The notes under the pieces: model-generated | What the model saw: the letters and a program-made list of their open reading frames with translations, nothing else | Databases searched by the model: none | What the model was told of the DNA's origin: nothing | NCBI GenBank assembly: GCA_001303695.1 | Contig: LJUC01000002.1 | Location: 1 to 42,511 of the forward strand | Source: Phycisphaerae bacterium SM23_30 | GTDB taxonomy: Bacteria > Planctomycetota > Phycisphaerae > Sedimentisphaerales > SM23-30 | Reading direction: 5' to 3' | Length of the DNA: 42,511 bases | Shown here: one piece after another, positions 7,301 to 15,961 of the stretch | Layout: the number at the start of each line of letters is the position of its first letter | Position numbering within the stretch: the stretch's first letter is position 1 | Made by a program: the position numbers and the translations under genes

Positions 7301-8506
7301 CGCCACTTCAAAAAAAGCATTAGCCAAAGAGTATTGCAGGGCATTGGATTCATAGCCTTGTTGTATAGTCTGGCGCCAGTGTTCGATAGCGGGGTAGATT
7401 TGACCTCTCTGATAGGCAATACTTCCCCGGTAAGATTCCAACTGAGCGGAAGGGATAACCTCCTTTTGGCGGGCCTGGCTGATCAAATCGGCGGCCCGAT
7501 CAAGTTCGCCAGCCTGGATAAACAGTTCGATGGCCTGGGGCATGAAATCCCAGCGGAGATAGCCCATTTCCTTCAATCCGTCCTCGGCCACCTGCACCAT
7601 TTTACTTTTATCGTTCAAGTTTCGGACAAGCGACGCCCATATTTGCCAAAGGTCACCATTAGAAGGGTCCATTTCCCGGAGACGTACCAGATATTCTTCT
7701 GATTTTTCAAATTGCTCCAATCGTCTGAATAATTCCGCCAGCTTCCGCAAGGTGGCAAATTCCGACGGCTCCATTAGTTCGGCCTGTTGTAAATCGGCCT
7801 GGCTATTAGTTTTTTGCAAACGCCGCAAATAGAAGTTGGCGCGGTTAATGTAAGCGAGGGCCGAATCCGGATTATTTTTTACCGCTTCGTTAAAATAATA
7901 CTCGGCGGAGGCCTCGGGGAATTCATCAGGGTATGACTCTATAAGAAGACTCAATCTTTCATAGGCGAGAACATGTTCCGGATGATTTTCGATGATGTCC
8001 TGGAGCTCGGCCTGGGCCTCTTCGAACTTGCGTTGTGCTGCCAGAGCTATGGCCAGTAAAGTCTGGATCTGGAGATCCTGGTTCAGTTCCAGAGCTCTAC
8101 GGGCGATGCCTTCGGCTTCGCCCGGGGCACCACTTTGTATGTATATGGAGATAAGCTCTGTTGATGCTTTAACATTGCCCTTATCCAAACGTAGTATGTC
8201 ACGATAACTGTTAATGGCGTGAGTAAGATTGTTCTTTTTGAAAGGTCTGATATTGAGATGGGCCCGGGCATATTTAAAGATCACTTCAATATCATCTTTT
8301 TCTTTATTTCGGGCGATATAGCGTCCCAGGTCGGTGGTTGCCTGCTCCCACCGGCCTTCTTCGAAGGCCTGATTACCGGTTATCAAGGCTTGATCGGCTC
8401 TGCGGTTGCGCTGCATTTTCCCCAGTTTAACAACGGCCCCTGCCAATCCAACGATCACCACGAAAAAAATGACGATAAATCTCCAATTAAATCTTCTCTT
8501 GGCCAC
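4319..8506 (-). CDS. Giant membrane-anchored TPR protein, exosortase/EPS-system associated
   Basis: 1395 residues. The N-terminus is basic (MAKRRFNWRF) with one transmembrane helix at about 9-26. The rest is made of tandem tetratricopeptide repeats, recognisable by the recurring A-E-Y-A-L-P pattern, with especially clean repeats in the last 150 residues. Exosortase loci of other bacteria carry a large TPR lipoprotein (PrsT type), usually around 900 residues. This one is longer and uses a helix anchor rather than a lipobox. It is expected to face the periplasm and act as a scaffold for polymer assembly or protein sorting. It starts at GTG with AAGGA upstream, 84 bases after the tyrosine-kinase gene ends. 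No catalytic domain is visible. Confidence 0.88.
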   Translation of the reverse strand: MAKRRFNWRFIVIFFVVIVGLAGAVVKLGKMQRNRRADQALITGNQAFEEGRWEQATTDLGRYIARNKEKDDIEVIFKYARAHLNIRPFKKNNLTHAINSYRDILRLDKGNVKASTELISIYIQSGAPGEAEGIARRALELNQDLQIQTLLAIALAAQRKFEEAQAELQDIIENHPEHVLAYERLSLLIESYPDEFPEASAEYYFNEAVKNNPDSALAYINRANFYLRRLQKTNSQADLQQAELMEPSEFATLRKLAELFRRLEQFEKSEEYLVRLREMDPSNGDLWQIWASLVRNLNDKSKMVQVAEDGLKEMGYLRWDFMPQAIELFIQAGELDRAADLISQARQKEVIPSAQLESYRGSIAYQRGQIYPAIEHWRQTIQQGYESNALQYSLANAFFEVADYQMAMKYMRTLVSQQDQNALFASTYSRMLYQTGNYIEAAQYAQNAAQLQPDNLDVQIFSLQTQLHILNAVEDIQQAQALETQIDRLAKTTEGALQVKLLQFQLAFRQNKLDRAEKILLDMKENHEANLQIALAEYDILLARNQIDPAITHLQKIIELFPDAVVPIRTLAILYMQQGRKKEGADVIYRAVERIRDPKIQSGLGLLLAELFLAVDDPDQSYQFLNNLAEKFPQIISLKRRLLQYRQVIDDPLRAQQLIDEIKDIEGPQGWQWRYEQAKWWFVTENFEDYSTQAISLLKENLLANRFDQASCLLLGLVYQRQEIYQLAVSTFRDAYGLDPKNLNAITYLVTALHQVGEFDEAGEILNRAAQEKLSYPTLANLQVDTYLGQGELDLGVGILEGIVTNDPENRATRLRLASLKVQQAEYDEAERMLNDLKAADPNALQVLLAQIDLNINRGTLEEALTLCDHLVNTQNNPPAFMVRAQTYALLGQPLQAQKDFAQAQALASDDINVLVNVLVNLSDFQSSLGQIDEAVATLKKALSKEPDNLLVQKRAINLFQIHSDPDIVTQGRDLLQKALQAHPDDVELQIYQARSLLTIPTRLAIEQAANILREITIQNPKIAEPYLGLIQIAFRNNQPREAREWASKGLIALPDHEDLLWQKARAEKIIDPEQAVLTLEKLHKLNPDNVTFTLNLADAYISTENADLARELLKQKMASLEDQNEKRRMGVALASAKYKSGLKQEALKELDLLFEADPNNHSAPLTQARLLKDDQQWLVIKQKSAYWYESCPRGADLLASIGSELFIPDDADAVKSAEEILNWILQKQPDHIPAMQNLAMILQTTGRSDESAALYQKILALNPKEIIALNNLAWLLCENQSDYQNALKLAQRGLLENPDYLDLIDTRGVIYYRLGEWETAARDFAKCVELYPRGTPALAGSYFHLGRVQYQLKQESEAQKNLKQALNLHNQSGGLSPEDAQEAQRLLEIISKGV

Positions 8507-8590
8507 GATATTTTTCCTTTTTCTTACGTTAAATTAATTGCTGCAAAACAAAAGTTTACTAATTCAAGCATTTGCGCCATTTACACCACT

Positions 8591-10834
8591 TTATTTTGAC
8601 CCCGGCCCGGATATGAGAAGTGTTTTTGGCTTAGGACGTTTCCTTTTATCATTATTACCATCACCGCGCCTTCGACCATAACCATAGCCGTAACCGTAGC
8701 GGTAACGATAATGGCTGGAGGAAGGGGAAACATTGCATAAAACATTACCCAGGATTTTCACATTTATCTGGGACAAGAGATCCAGGGTTTCTTTAAGATC
8801 GGAACTTTCAGTTTGGCCGGCCAGGCTGCTCAAAACCACCGCATCGGCCATTCGAGCCCACAACCGAGCGTCGGGAACGGCCAGCACGGGGGGGGTGTCA
8901 ATAATTACATGATCATATCTTTGGCTGATATTATTTATACATTCTGCGGTTTGCGGTTTTTCCAGGAGTTCAACGGCTTCGGCGGGATTTCGTCCATCGG
9001 CGGTCAAGACATCCAACCCGCTCAGGGGCACGGAACGGACGGTTTCTTCAAACTTTTTAAGTCCGTAGAGCACATCCATAAGCCCCCAGGAGTCATGGGG
9101 AAGGTTTAACAGCCGTTCAATATCAGGTTTTCGCAAATCCCCATCAATCAAGAGCACTCGTTTGCCGGCCTGGGCCAGGCTGGTGGCCAGGTTCACGGCA
9201 AAGGTGCTTTTTCCTTCCCGTACACCGGAGCTGGTAACGACCATTTTGTGGGGTATTTTGCCGTTGCTGAGCAATCCCAAATTGGCACGAATCGTTTGAT
9301 AGTCTTCGGCCACCTGTTCCAGCAAGAGCTTTTTCTCCACATGGGTCAGATCGCTGGTGGTACCGATCATAGGTACCCCGATGCACCTTTCAATGTCTTC
9401 GGGGTCATATATAGTTTTATCGATTTTACCCATAAGTAAGGCAAAGGATATGCCCAAGGCTAGGGCGCCTATCGCCAAAGCCGCCAGCAATTTTTCCCGC
9501 TTGGTCACGGGCGGACCGGTACTAGCCTCGTCCGAAATAGTAATACGGGCCGGTCTTTGTCGTTTAATTTCAATATCATCAATTCTTTCAAGGACCAGAT
9601 TATATTCGCTTTGATCCCGGGCCATTTCGGCTTGCCTGGTCCTGATCTCAAACTGTACATTTCCCATATCTTTGTTTTGTTCCAGCTCCTCAACCAAACG
9701 CCGGCTATACTCAGATTCCATTGCTTGGTAATTAGCCAATTGCACTTTAGCCTTGGTCAAATCCGCTTCCCTCTTTTGCTCCATAAAACGGACCATGGCC
9801 TCATCAAATTTTTCCCCGGCCTTGGCGCGATATATTTCCAAATCTTTTTCAAACGTTTCTATAGACTTTGTTATTCTTTCAATTTCAGGATTTTTTAGGG
9901 TTAGTCGTTGTTTATAAGAACTTAGCTCCATTTGTAATTGCACCAAAATAGCGGTTGTTTCGCGAACATAGGGATCATTATTGATGGAATCACTACGATT
10001 TTTTAACATATCCGGGGGTATATCGATAGGATGATTGGGATCGGAGAGTAATTCTATTTGCGTTAAAGTATCAGATATTACCAACTCCAAATTTCTCAAC
10101 TGTTCACGCAGCGAAGTGATATCTCCCAGCGCCACTCTTTGGAGTCCTTCCAAAGAATCGGCGCCATATTTTTCATTAATTTTCCGCAGTTCCTGCAAGT
10201 GGTTTTTCAATTTATTCTCCAACTCCAGTTTTAACTTCCTTAAGTTGGCCAAATCCTGATCCTCCATCCCGAGATCTATATTATCAACCACCTTCATATA
10301 TTCTTTCATAAAGGCGTTTACTATCTGTTCCGCCTGGCGGGGTTTTCGGCTGGTCATGGAAACGCCAAGAAATTCTGTTCTGGTCAAATGCTTGATGGTA
10401 ATTGTTCCGTCTGCAAGGGCGGTTTTCAATGCGGATATCCTATCAATTCCAGTTCCCAGAAGCGTATTATTATCATCAAGCACATCCGCCACATTCTGCA
10501 GCACCCTATTGTCTCTAATTATTTGGGCCTGTGTATTCACGTAGATATCATAATTGGAAATTCCGCCTGATTCATGGGCGCCGGTTAAAAGGTCGGCTAC
10601 CAGCGGTCTTATATGAATCGTTCCGCTAGTAGTATAGATTGGTCTTTTTACATGCCAGATAATCGGGGCGCCCACTGCAGAGACTAATATGAAAATCACG
10701 AGCACCCAATACCAGCGGCGGAGGACCGGCTGAAACAAGTGAAGTATGGAGCTATCTTTGGGGGCGGAATCCGCCTCCAGATAATCTATATTAGGGGTTA
10801 TTTCCTGCGGTTGATATTTTTCCAGTTTATCCAC
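8591..10834 (-). CDS. Wzc-like polysaccharide co-polymerase with tyrosine autokinase domain
   Basis: 747 residues. A Wzz-type chain-length domain is bracketed by transmembrane helices at about 42-60 and 449-468, with a long coiled-coil periplasmic part (about 190-420). A cytoplasmic BY-kinase domain follows: Walker A SGVREGKST at 536-544, Walker A' VLLIDGDLRKP at 560-570 and Walker B HVIIDTPPV at 642-650. The C-terminal tail has six tyrosines alternating with R or G (Y709 to Y719), the usual autophosphorylation cluster. This single-polypeptide architecture controls polymer length and export in Wzx/Wzy-type systems. It starts at GTG and overlaps the exosortase stop by 8 bases, so the two are co-translated. 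Confidence in the family is high; the polymer it serves is inferred from the neighbours. Confidence 0.95.
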   Translation of the reverse strand: MDKLEKYQPQEITPNIDYLEADSAPKDSSILHLFQPVLRRWYWVLVIFILVSAVGAPIIWHVKRPIYTTSGTIHIRPLVADLLTGAHESGGISNYDIYVNTQAQIIRDNRVLQNVADVLDDNNTLLGTGIDRISALKTALADGTITIKHLTRTEFLGVSMTSRKPRQAEQIVNAFMKEYMKVVDNIDLGMEDQDLANLRKLKLELENKLKNHLQELRKINEKYGADSLEGLQRVALGDITSLREQLRNLELVISDTLTQIELLSDPNHPIDIPPDMLKNRSDSINNDPYVRETTAILVQLQMELSSYKQRLTLKNPEIERITKSIETFEKDLEIYRAKAGEKFDEAMVRFMEQKREADLTKAKVQLANYQAMESEYSRRLVEELEQNKDMGNVQFEIRTRQAEMARDQSEYNLVLERIDDIEIKRQRPARITISDEASTGPPVTKREKLLAALAIGALALGISFALLMGKIDKTIYDPEDIERCIGVPMIGTTSDLTHVEKKLLLEQVAEDYQTIRANLGLLSNGKIPHKMVVTSSGVREGKSTFAVNLATSLAQAGKRVLLIDGDLRKPDIERLLNLPHDSWGLMDVLYGLKKFEETVRSVPLSGLDVLTADGRNPAEAVELLEKPQTAECINNISQRYDHVIIDTPPVLAVPDARLWARMADAVVLSSLAGQTESSDLKETLDLLSQINVKILGNVLCNVSPSSSHYRYRYGYGYGYGRRRGDGNNDKRKRPKPKTLLISGPGSK

Positions 10835-11846
10835 GGTTTTCCACTTCCTTTCTCATATGGACGTTAAAATCATAACCTGATGGGCTAATTAATATTCCGT
10901 CTTTTTCCGGCGGCTCTTGTTCTTTGGGGCAAGCAGTCATTTTTTTCAAAACCCAAAGCTCACAAACCACCAGGGCCAAGGCCAGGGGCATCATGGCATA
11001 TCCGCCAAAATCATGAAATAATTTTCCCCAGGTTTCCTCTGCGAGTACGGTGAAGGCCATGGCCGTGACCGCCAGCCGGATGGTATTGCATAACAAGCCG
11101 ACCGGCAGCGCCGACATTAAAAGTATCAGCTTTTCCCACCAGGCGCGCCGGACCAGCAGCGCCACCAAACCGGTTATAACAATGAAGGCGGTCACCATTC
11201 TCAAGCCGTTGCAAGCTTCAGCCACCGCCACCGACGTTGAACCAATGTGAATAATATTGCCTTCCTGGATAACATCGTAGCCTATTATTTCCAGGCAAAA
11301 AACGGCGGACGACGTAGCCCAAGTTTGTAAGGGCAAAGTAATGCGGGTCTCTAACATTCGGGGCAAGGGCAGCATCAAACACAAGAAAAGTAAAATTGTA
11401 GTTACTTTACCGAGAAGCCGCCCCCCAAACAATAAAAGCACCAGGGCCGCGATGCTGAGCACCAAGGACAGGCGTTCGGCCGAGCTGTACATAAGAAACA
11501 ATCCCAGAAATCGAATTCCCTGGGCGGCTAAAAAGAGCAATGCTCCCCACATTGACGGCCGTATTTGACATTGAGCGATTTGCTCGCGCCGCGACCAAGC
11601 AATGTAAACGGCTAACACCGGTACCAACAGACCGCTGGAATACTCGTCGCTGCGCATCCAAATTTTCAAGAGGTTGGTTATCGTGGGCCCGTACGACCAG
11701 AGAAAACCGCAAAAAACCAGGGGTAAACCGATCATCACGAACCATCTTTGCCGGTTTGGTCTCGGTTCATGTTTAACGGGGTGTTTCTGATTATTTCGGC
11801 GTTTTTGTTTTTTGAACAATCGTGCATTTTTCAATTTTTCAGGCAT
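10827..11846 (-). CDS. Exosortase (PEP-CTERM transpeptidase/protease)
   Basis: 339 residues with about eight membrane segments between 35 and 302. The catalytic triad expected for exosortases is present: Cys212 in ACNGLR, Arg257 in CNTIRL and His278 in FHDFGG. The family's periplasmic motif appears as DEYSSGLLVP (about 67-76), with SSG where SHG is more usual. The N-terminal 30 residues are basic and the C-terminal 35 residues are a soluble tail; no EpsI domain is fused. It should cleave the PAPGA-type tails of the proteins at 487-2138 at the cytoplasmic membrane. ATG has AAGGA about 10 nt upstream. I do not assign an Xrt subclass. Confidence 0.93.
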   Translation of the reverse strand: MPEKLKNARLFKKQKRRNNQKHPVKHEPRPNRQRWFVMIGLPLVFCGFLWSYGPTITNLLKIWMRSDEYSSGLLVPVLAVYIAWSRREQIAQCQIRPSMWGALLFLAAQGIRFLGLFLMYSSAERLSLVLSIAALVLLLFGGRLLGKVTTILLFLCLMLPLPRMLETRITLPLQTWATSSAVFCLEIIGYDVIQEGNIIHIGSTSVAVAEACNGLRMVTAFIVITGLVALLVRRAWWEKLILLMSALPVGLLCNTIRLAVTAMAFTVLAEETWGKLFHDFGGYAMMPLALALVVCELWVLKKMTACPKEQEPPEKDGILISPSGYDFNVHMRKEVENRG

Positions 11847-11930
11847 TATATAAAATCCTTCCCGCTCCTGCTGGTATATGAATTTGCCTACTTAGATATC
11901 CGAATAGTTTTTCGACTTTTATGCCTTTTT

Positions 11931-12932
11931 TTAAGAAGTTTCAAGGCCAAGTTTTCTTTTCGCCGAATCAATCTGCTCTTGGGGCAGATCTGTATTAAGC
12001 CTTCGTAAGCCTTCTTCTCTTGTCATACATCCTAAACGAACGAGCTCCGCTATTTCATAGGCATAGGGATTGAATCCAAACCGTTCTATATGAACCTGGT
12101 TGGCGAAGGAATTCAAGAGACAATTGGTCGAGTTGGCATCGGTATCATCCGGCTTTTCCCACCCATACTGTCGAGCGATTTTTAATATCTTCTCTTCTTT
12201 GTATTCCGTGAATACCAGAGGATTTACGCTATAGGGGAACTTTTCCGTCTTGCGGAAATGTCTTTCTTCCAGGAAAAACGATTTGGCGCAATCACCGAGC
12301 CTATTCCATAAAGGTAGAAATACACTTTCCTGCATAGTCCTGATTAAGCGGGCATTCGTTTTGACCAAACCGGTAGCCAAAGAGGCTTGACCGGGCGACA
12401 TACCGAACGCCACCAGAGGTATTTCAAGATCAACCGCAAGACGAAATCCGACAAACCTTATCAAGGTGATACAAATCGAGCAAATGCTGGAAGCTCTGGT
12501 CAGGGCCTTGTTCATATGAACGCCCGTATCAACGGCATCCAAAAATATTTTTTTCATCACTTCAAAATTCGGCGTTATAGTCCAATGATCGACTTTAAAA
12601 TTATTTAAAGCATTTCGAATATTCCGTCGCGCCCCATCCGACTGAAATCCGTTATCAAAAGAAAACGTCAAAAGGTTTAGATCATATTTGTCCTTTAATA
12701 GATGAAGGGTGTAAGTGCTGTCTTTGCCCCCGCTATAAGCAACCAGACAATCGTAACACCCTTTTGCTTTATATTGCGATATCAACTGCATAAATTTTTC
12801 TTGATATTTATTCCAACCCATCCGAGGCTGCTTTTTCTTTTTCGCAGAACTGCAATAGTTACAAATTCCGTCCCGGTTAAACTTGATTCCCGGAAAACGT
12901 TCATTTAGCACGCAATGGCTGCATATCTTCAT
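11931..12932 (-). CDS. PP-loop ATPase, N-acetyl-sugar amidotransferase-like
   Basis: 333 residues. Two N-terminal CxxC pairs (C4/C7 and C24/C27) form a probable zinc site, followed by the PP-loop SGGKDS at 67-72. The layout matches the WbpG/PseA family, which uses ATP to adenylate a sugar carbonyl or carboxylate and add ammonia. In that family ammonia comes from a HisH-like glutaminase, and none is present in this window. The asparagine-synthase-like gene nearby has its own glutaminase domain but is a complete enzyme. The gene sits between an aminotransferase gene and the exosortase gene. ATG has AAGGA 7 nt upstream. The family is confident, the substrate unknown. Confidence 0.85.
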   Translation of the reverse strand: MKICSHCVLNERFPGIKFNRDGICNYCSSAKKKKQPRMGWNKYQEKFMQLISQYKAKGCYDCLVAYSGGKDSTYTLHLLKDKYDLNLLTFSFDNGFQSDGARRNIRNALNNFKVDHWTITPNFEVMKKIFLDAVDTGVHMNKALTRASSICSICITLIRFVGFRLAVDLEIPLVAFGMSPGQASLATGLVKTNARLIRTMQESVFLPLWNRLGDCAKSFFLEERHFRKTEKFPYSVNPLVFTEYKEEKILKIARQYGWEKPDDTDANSTNCLLNSFANQVHIERFGFNPYAYEIAELVRLGCMTREEGLRRLNTDLPQEQIDSAKRKLGLETS

Positions 12933-12978
12933 GATATTTTCCTTGGTTGTCGGCTTAACTTACGTAATAAAATCCGGA

Positions 12979-14154
12979 TTAATCCTCGGGTAAACGCCTG
13001 AGATTACTTACCTTTTCACAAGCTGTTGCCAAGGCATTTATAAACTTTTCAACTTGTTCAAGGGATATAACTAAAGGAGGCTCCACCATCAAGGCAGAGG
13101 GGTTGGCAAAAGCCGTTAAAATCAAAATTCCTTGTTGAATCATATGGCGCACCAATTCAAGAGCTATTTTATTATCTTTTGCATTGATACCTATCAGAAG
13201 ACCTAAGCCATCAACCGATTTTAGAAGATTGGAATATTTTTCAACTAACTCTTTAAGTCGAGGCATGATGATTGTGCCCATTTTTTGACAATGGTTTAAC
13301 AAATCATCCTTTTGAATATAATGGATCGTTGCCCAAGCCGCCCGGCAGGCCAGCCCATTTCCAGCGAAACTCGACGCCGACATCGTGAAGCTTAAGCCGA
13401 ATCTTTTCCAGAAAGAGCTTTTAGCAATTATAGCACCCAGAGGGACTAAACCGCCTCCAAGAGACTTACCCACCACTAAAATATCGGGAAAAACCTCAAA
13501 ATGCTCACAGGCGAACATTTTTCCGGTCTTGCCGAAACCGGTCTTAATTTCGTCAAAAATTAGTATGAGATCATGCTCGTTACAAATACGCCGCACCTGG
13601 TGAAAATAATCATCCGGGGGCAAGACCACGCCTGCTTCATGTTGGATTGGTTCCAGCATGACCGCCGCTGTCTCAGCATCCACAGCCCGCTCAAGGGCGG
13701 CGGCGTCGCCAAAAGGAACGTGTACAAATCCCGGCACCCAAGGTTTGAAACTTCGCTTAAAGGAGGCAATACCTGTGGCGGACAGGGCCCCGAAAGTATG
13801 CCCGTGAAATGAATTTTGGGCAGTTATGATTTTTTTAGGACCCCTGTGAAGCCGTACCAGTTTAAGGACATTGTCGATAGCTTCAGAACCGCTATTGTAC
13901 ATAACAGAACATTTTAGATCACCGGGAGCGATGGCGGCGAGCGCTTCGGCAGCCCTAATCTGAATTTCAGTGATCAAAGGTTTGGTGAAAAGTTGACATT
14001 CACTCAGTTGATCCTTCAAGGCCTGGATAATCCCCAAGTGATTATGGCCTAAATTAAATATACCGTATCCCCCGGTGCAGTCGATATAGGTTTTACCGTC
14101 TGAGTCAGTTATCGTGGCACCCTCGGCCCTGACAGCGGTTTTATCCAATCCCAA
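12979..14154 (-). CDS. Class III pyridoxal-phosphate aminotransferase
   Basis: 391 residues from a TTG codon. The family signatures are NSGSEA at 87-92, D201 in IFDEIKTG for the cofactor ring and the Schiff-base lysine K230 in VVGKSLGGG. The fold class covers acetylornithine, GABA and similar omega-aminotransferases. The ligase, ACP and amidotransferase genes beside it suggest that it makes an amino group on an acyl or sugar intermediate, but the substrate cannot be read from sequence. The TTG start is doubtful: the frame stays open upstream with family-like sequence, yet contains no ATG (next feature). The true N-terminus is probably about 45 residues longer. Confidence 0.85.
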   Translation of the reverse strand: MGLDKTAVRAEGATITDSDGKTYIDCTGGYGIFNLGHNHLGIIQALKDQLSECQLFTKPLITEIQIRAAEALAAIAPGDLKCSVMYNSGSEAIDNVLKLVRLHRGPKKIITAQNSFHGHTFGALSATGIASFKRSFKPWVPGFVHVPFGDAAALERAVDAETAAVMLEPIQHEAGVVLPPDDYFHQVRRICNEHDLILIFDEIKTGFGKTGKMFACEHFEVFPDILVVGKSLGGGLVPLGAIIAKSSFWKRFGLSFTMSASSFAGNGLACRAAWATIHYIQKDDLLNHCQKMGTIIMPRLKELVEKYSNLLKSVDGLGLLIGINAKDNKIALELVRHMIQQGILILTAFANPSALMVEPPLVISLEQVEKFINALATACEKVSNLRRLPED

Positions 14155-14291
14155 TTTACGTAAAAAAGAAGGATAGGACGGATTAACAAAACGTTCATAA
14201 GCTTCAAATAGAGCTAAATCATTATTTGCAGCTACAACGCCCGGGTTTTGGGCATCAATGATATTTTTTTGTGTCTTGGTAACTTTATCAT
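14155..14291 (-). other. 5' coding extension of the aminotransferase, apparently frameshifted
   Basis: Read on the minus strand in the aminotransferase frame, this stretch is open from a TGA at 14298-14296. It encodes NIIDAQNPGVVAANNDLALF and then a segment ending in FLRK, which looks like the usual N-terminus of class III aminotransferases. The frame has no ATG, GTG or TTG before 14154. An ATG at 14291-14289 lies one frame off and would join correctly if the A7 run (plus-strand T7 at 14264-14270) held eight bases. Options are a real frameshift, a consensus error in the homopolymer, transcript slippage, or a rare ATT/ATC start near 14262-14257. Confidence 0.55.
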
Positions 14292-14340
14292 CCTTTCAAA
14301 TATTTAAATCATCAGTTGAAAATATGATTTCTCAATTCAA

Positions 14341-15933
14341 TTATGCTTTTAATTGTTTTTTATCTATCTTGCCATGAGCCGTTTTGGGCAGGTTTTCCAC
14401 AAATTCGATGTATTTGGGCACCATAAAGGTTTCCATATGTTTCGTGCAGTATTTCATTACGTCATTTTCAGTCAATGGGAAATCAGGGGTTGATACAATA
14501 TAAGCTTTAATTGCCTGGCCAAAAATCTCATCCGGCACTCCCACCACGGCGGCTTCGGCCACTCCTTCCATATGGCAAAGGGTATTCTCCACTTCCTTGG
14601 CACTTATCCGCTCCCCCTTGCTTTTAATCATGTCGTCTTTGCGGCCCACGAAATAAAGAAACCCCTGCTCATCCCGGTGGAAATAATCCCCGGAATACAA
14701 AACTCTGCTGCTGGGGTAATCGCCGTTTTTATAGGTCCGGTCGGTCAGTTCCGGGTCGCGCCAGTATCCCTGCATGACGTTTGAGCCTTTAATAATAAGC
14801 TCCCCAATTTCACCGGGCGCTACTTCATTACCCTCGGTATCGACGATGAATACCTCGCAATTGGGCATAGCGCGGCCTACGGAGGAGGGTTTTTCGTCTA
14901 AATAATCGGGAGGCATGTAACTAACACGTTTGCATTCGGTCAGTCCGAACATAGAAATTATCCTGACATGGGGAAACAGTTCTCTCAGTCGGCGAATATG
15001 CTCCACCGGCAAGGCGGCGCCGGTATTGGTCATATAACGCAAACTGCTAAAGTCGTATTTTTGTAAATCTTTCATCTTCAACAACATGGCTACAATAGTA
15101 GGAACAACGGGAAAACCCGTTACTTTTTCTAGAGCGATGCGTTCTAAAACGTGATGCAAATAAAGAAACGACTTTTCCAACACCACGGTGCCGCCAAACA
15201 TAAAGGCCATAATCACCTGGTAGAGGCCGTAATCAAACGACAAGGGTAAAACATCAAGAATAATATCACCTTCTGAATTTTCGACATATTGAATGATACT
15301 GCGGGCCGCCGAGATCATATTATGATGGGTGGACATTACTCCCTTGGGTTCGCCGGTGGAACCGGAAGTATAAATCAAGGCCGCCAAGTCCACATCGATG
15401 CTGCGTGGCAATTTACCATCGACAATCGCTTCCGATTCATAATCAACTGCGCTATCAGTGCCCCGGGGAAAAACATCTTCCCAACTTAGATATACCTGGG
15501 ATGGTATTTCCGGGATCTTTTTTTTTGGCCCCACCCAAATTACTTTGCAATTTCTTTTACCATCAGCCAAAGCATCTTTGATAACGGGAGTTTTGCTTAC
15601 GTGGGTAATGATTACACGAGCACCGGAGTTATCCAGAATATAACCTAATTTACTACCTTTGACTGATCCTGCCAGAATCGCAAATACCCCCGCCGCCTTA
15701 AGTATGGCATACATGGCAATCACCGTTTCCACACAGTTATCCAATAATATCACTACCCTATCGCCGCGTTTTACACCTATTCTGATTAAAGTAAGCGCTA
15801 AGTGATTCGTATGGCATTCAAGGGTCTTATACGTCCAGCGCTCTCGGCCACAGATCAGGGCGGTTTTTTCCGGGTAGCGATTAGCAGATCGGGTAAGCCA
15901 ATTGTGAACTAATATAGGATCAAATTCGATCAC
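14341..15933 (-). CDS. AMP-forming acyl-CoA/acyl-ACP ligase
   Basis: 530 residues with the full ANL superfamily layout. The phosphate-binding loop YTSGSTGEPKG is at 188-198. The adenine-binding region contains SMFGLTE, the hinge motif is YSGDYFHRDEQGFLYFVGRK, and the catalytic C-terminal lysine is K522 in AHGKIDKKQ. Such enzymes adenylate a carboxylic acid and pass it to CoA or to a carrier-protein thiol. An acyl carrier protein gene in the same run makes loading of that carrier likely. Related ligases occur in exosortase-A loci of proteobacteria, together with an ACP and an asparagine-synthase-like gene. Start is GTG with a weak ribosome-binding site. The acyl substrate is unknown. Confidence 0.92.
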   Translation of the reverse strand: MIEFDPILVHNWLTRSANRYPEKTALICGRERWTYKTLECHTNHLALTLIRIGVKRGDRVVILLDNCVETVIAMYAILKAAGVFAILAGSVKGSKLGYILDNSGARVIITHVSKTPVIKDALADGKRNCKVIWVGPKKKIPEIPSQVYLSWEDVFPRGTDSAVDYESEAIVDGKLPRSIDVDLAALIYTSGSTGEPKGVMSTHHNMISAARSIIQYVENSEGDIILDVLPLSFDYGLYQVIMAFMFGGTVVLEKSFLYLHHVLERIALEKVTGFPVVPTIVAMLLKMKDLQKYDFSSLRYMTNTGAALPVEHIRRLRELFPHVRIISMFGLTECKRVSYMPPDYLDEKPSSVGRAMPNCEVFIVDTEGNEVAPGEIGELIIKGSNVMQGYWRDPELTDRTYKNGDYPSSRVLYSGDYFHRDEQGFLYFVGRKDDMIKSKGERISAKEVENTLCHMEGVAEAAVVGVPDEIFGQAIKAYIVSTPDFPLTENDVMKYCTKHMETFMVPKYIEFVENLPKTAHGKIDKKQLKA

Positions 15934-15961
15934 TTTTTTTTTCTGTGATTCTTAATTTCTT

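Noticed and set aside
7103-7702. 199-codon plus-strand frame inside the TPR gene
   Set aside because: It is antisense to a long, repeat-rich, clearly coding frame and shows no family features.
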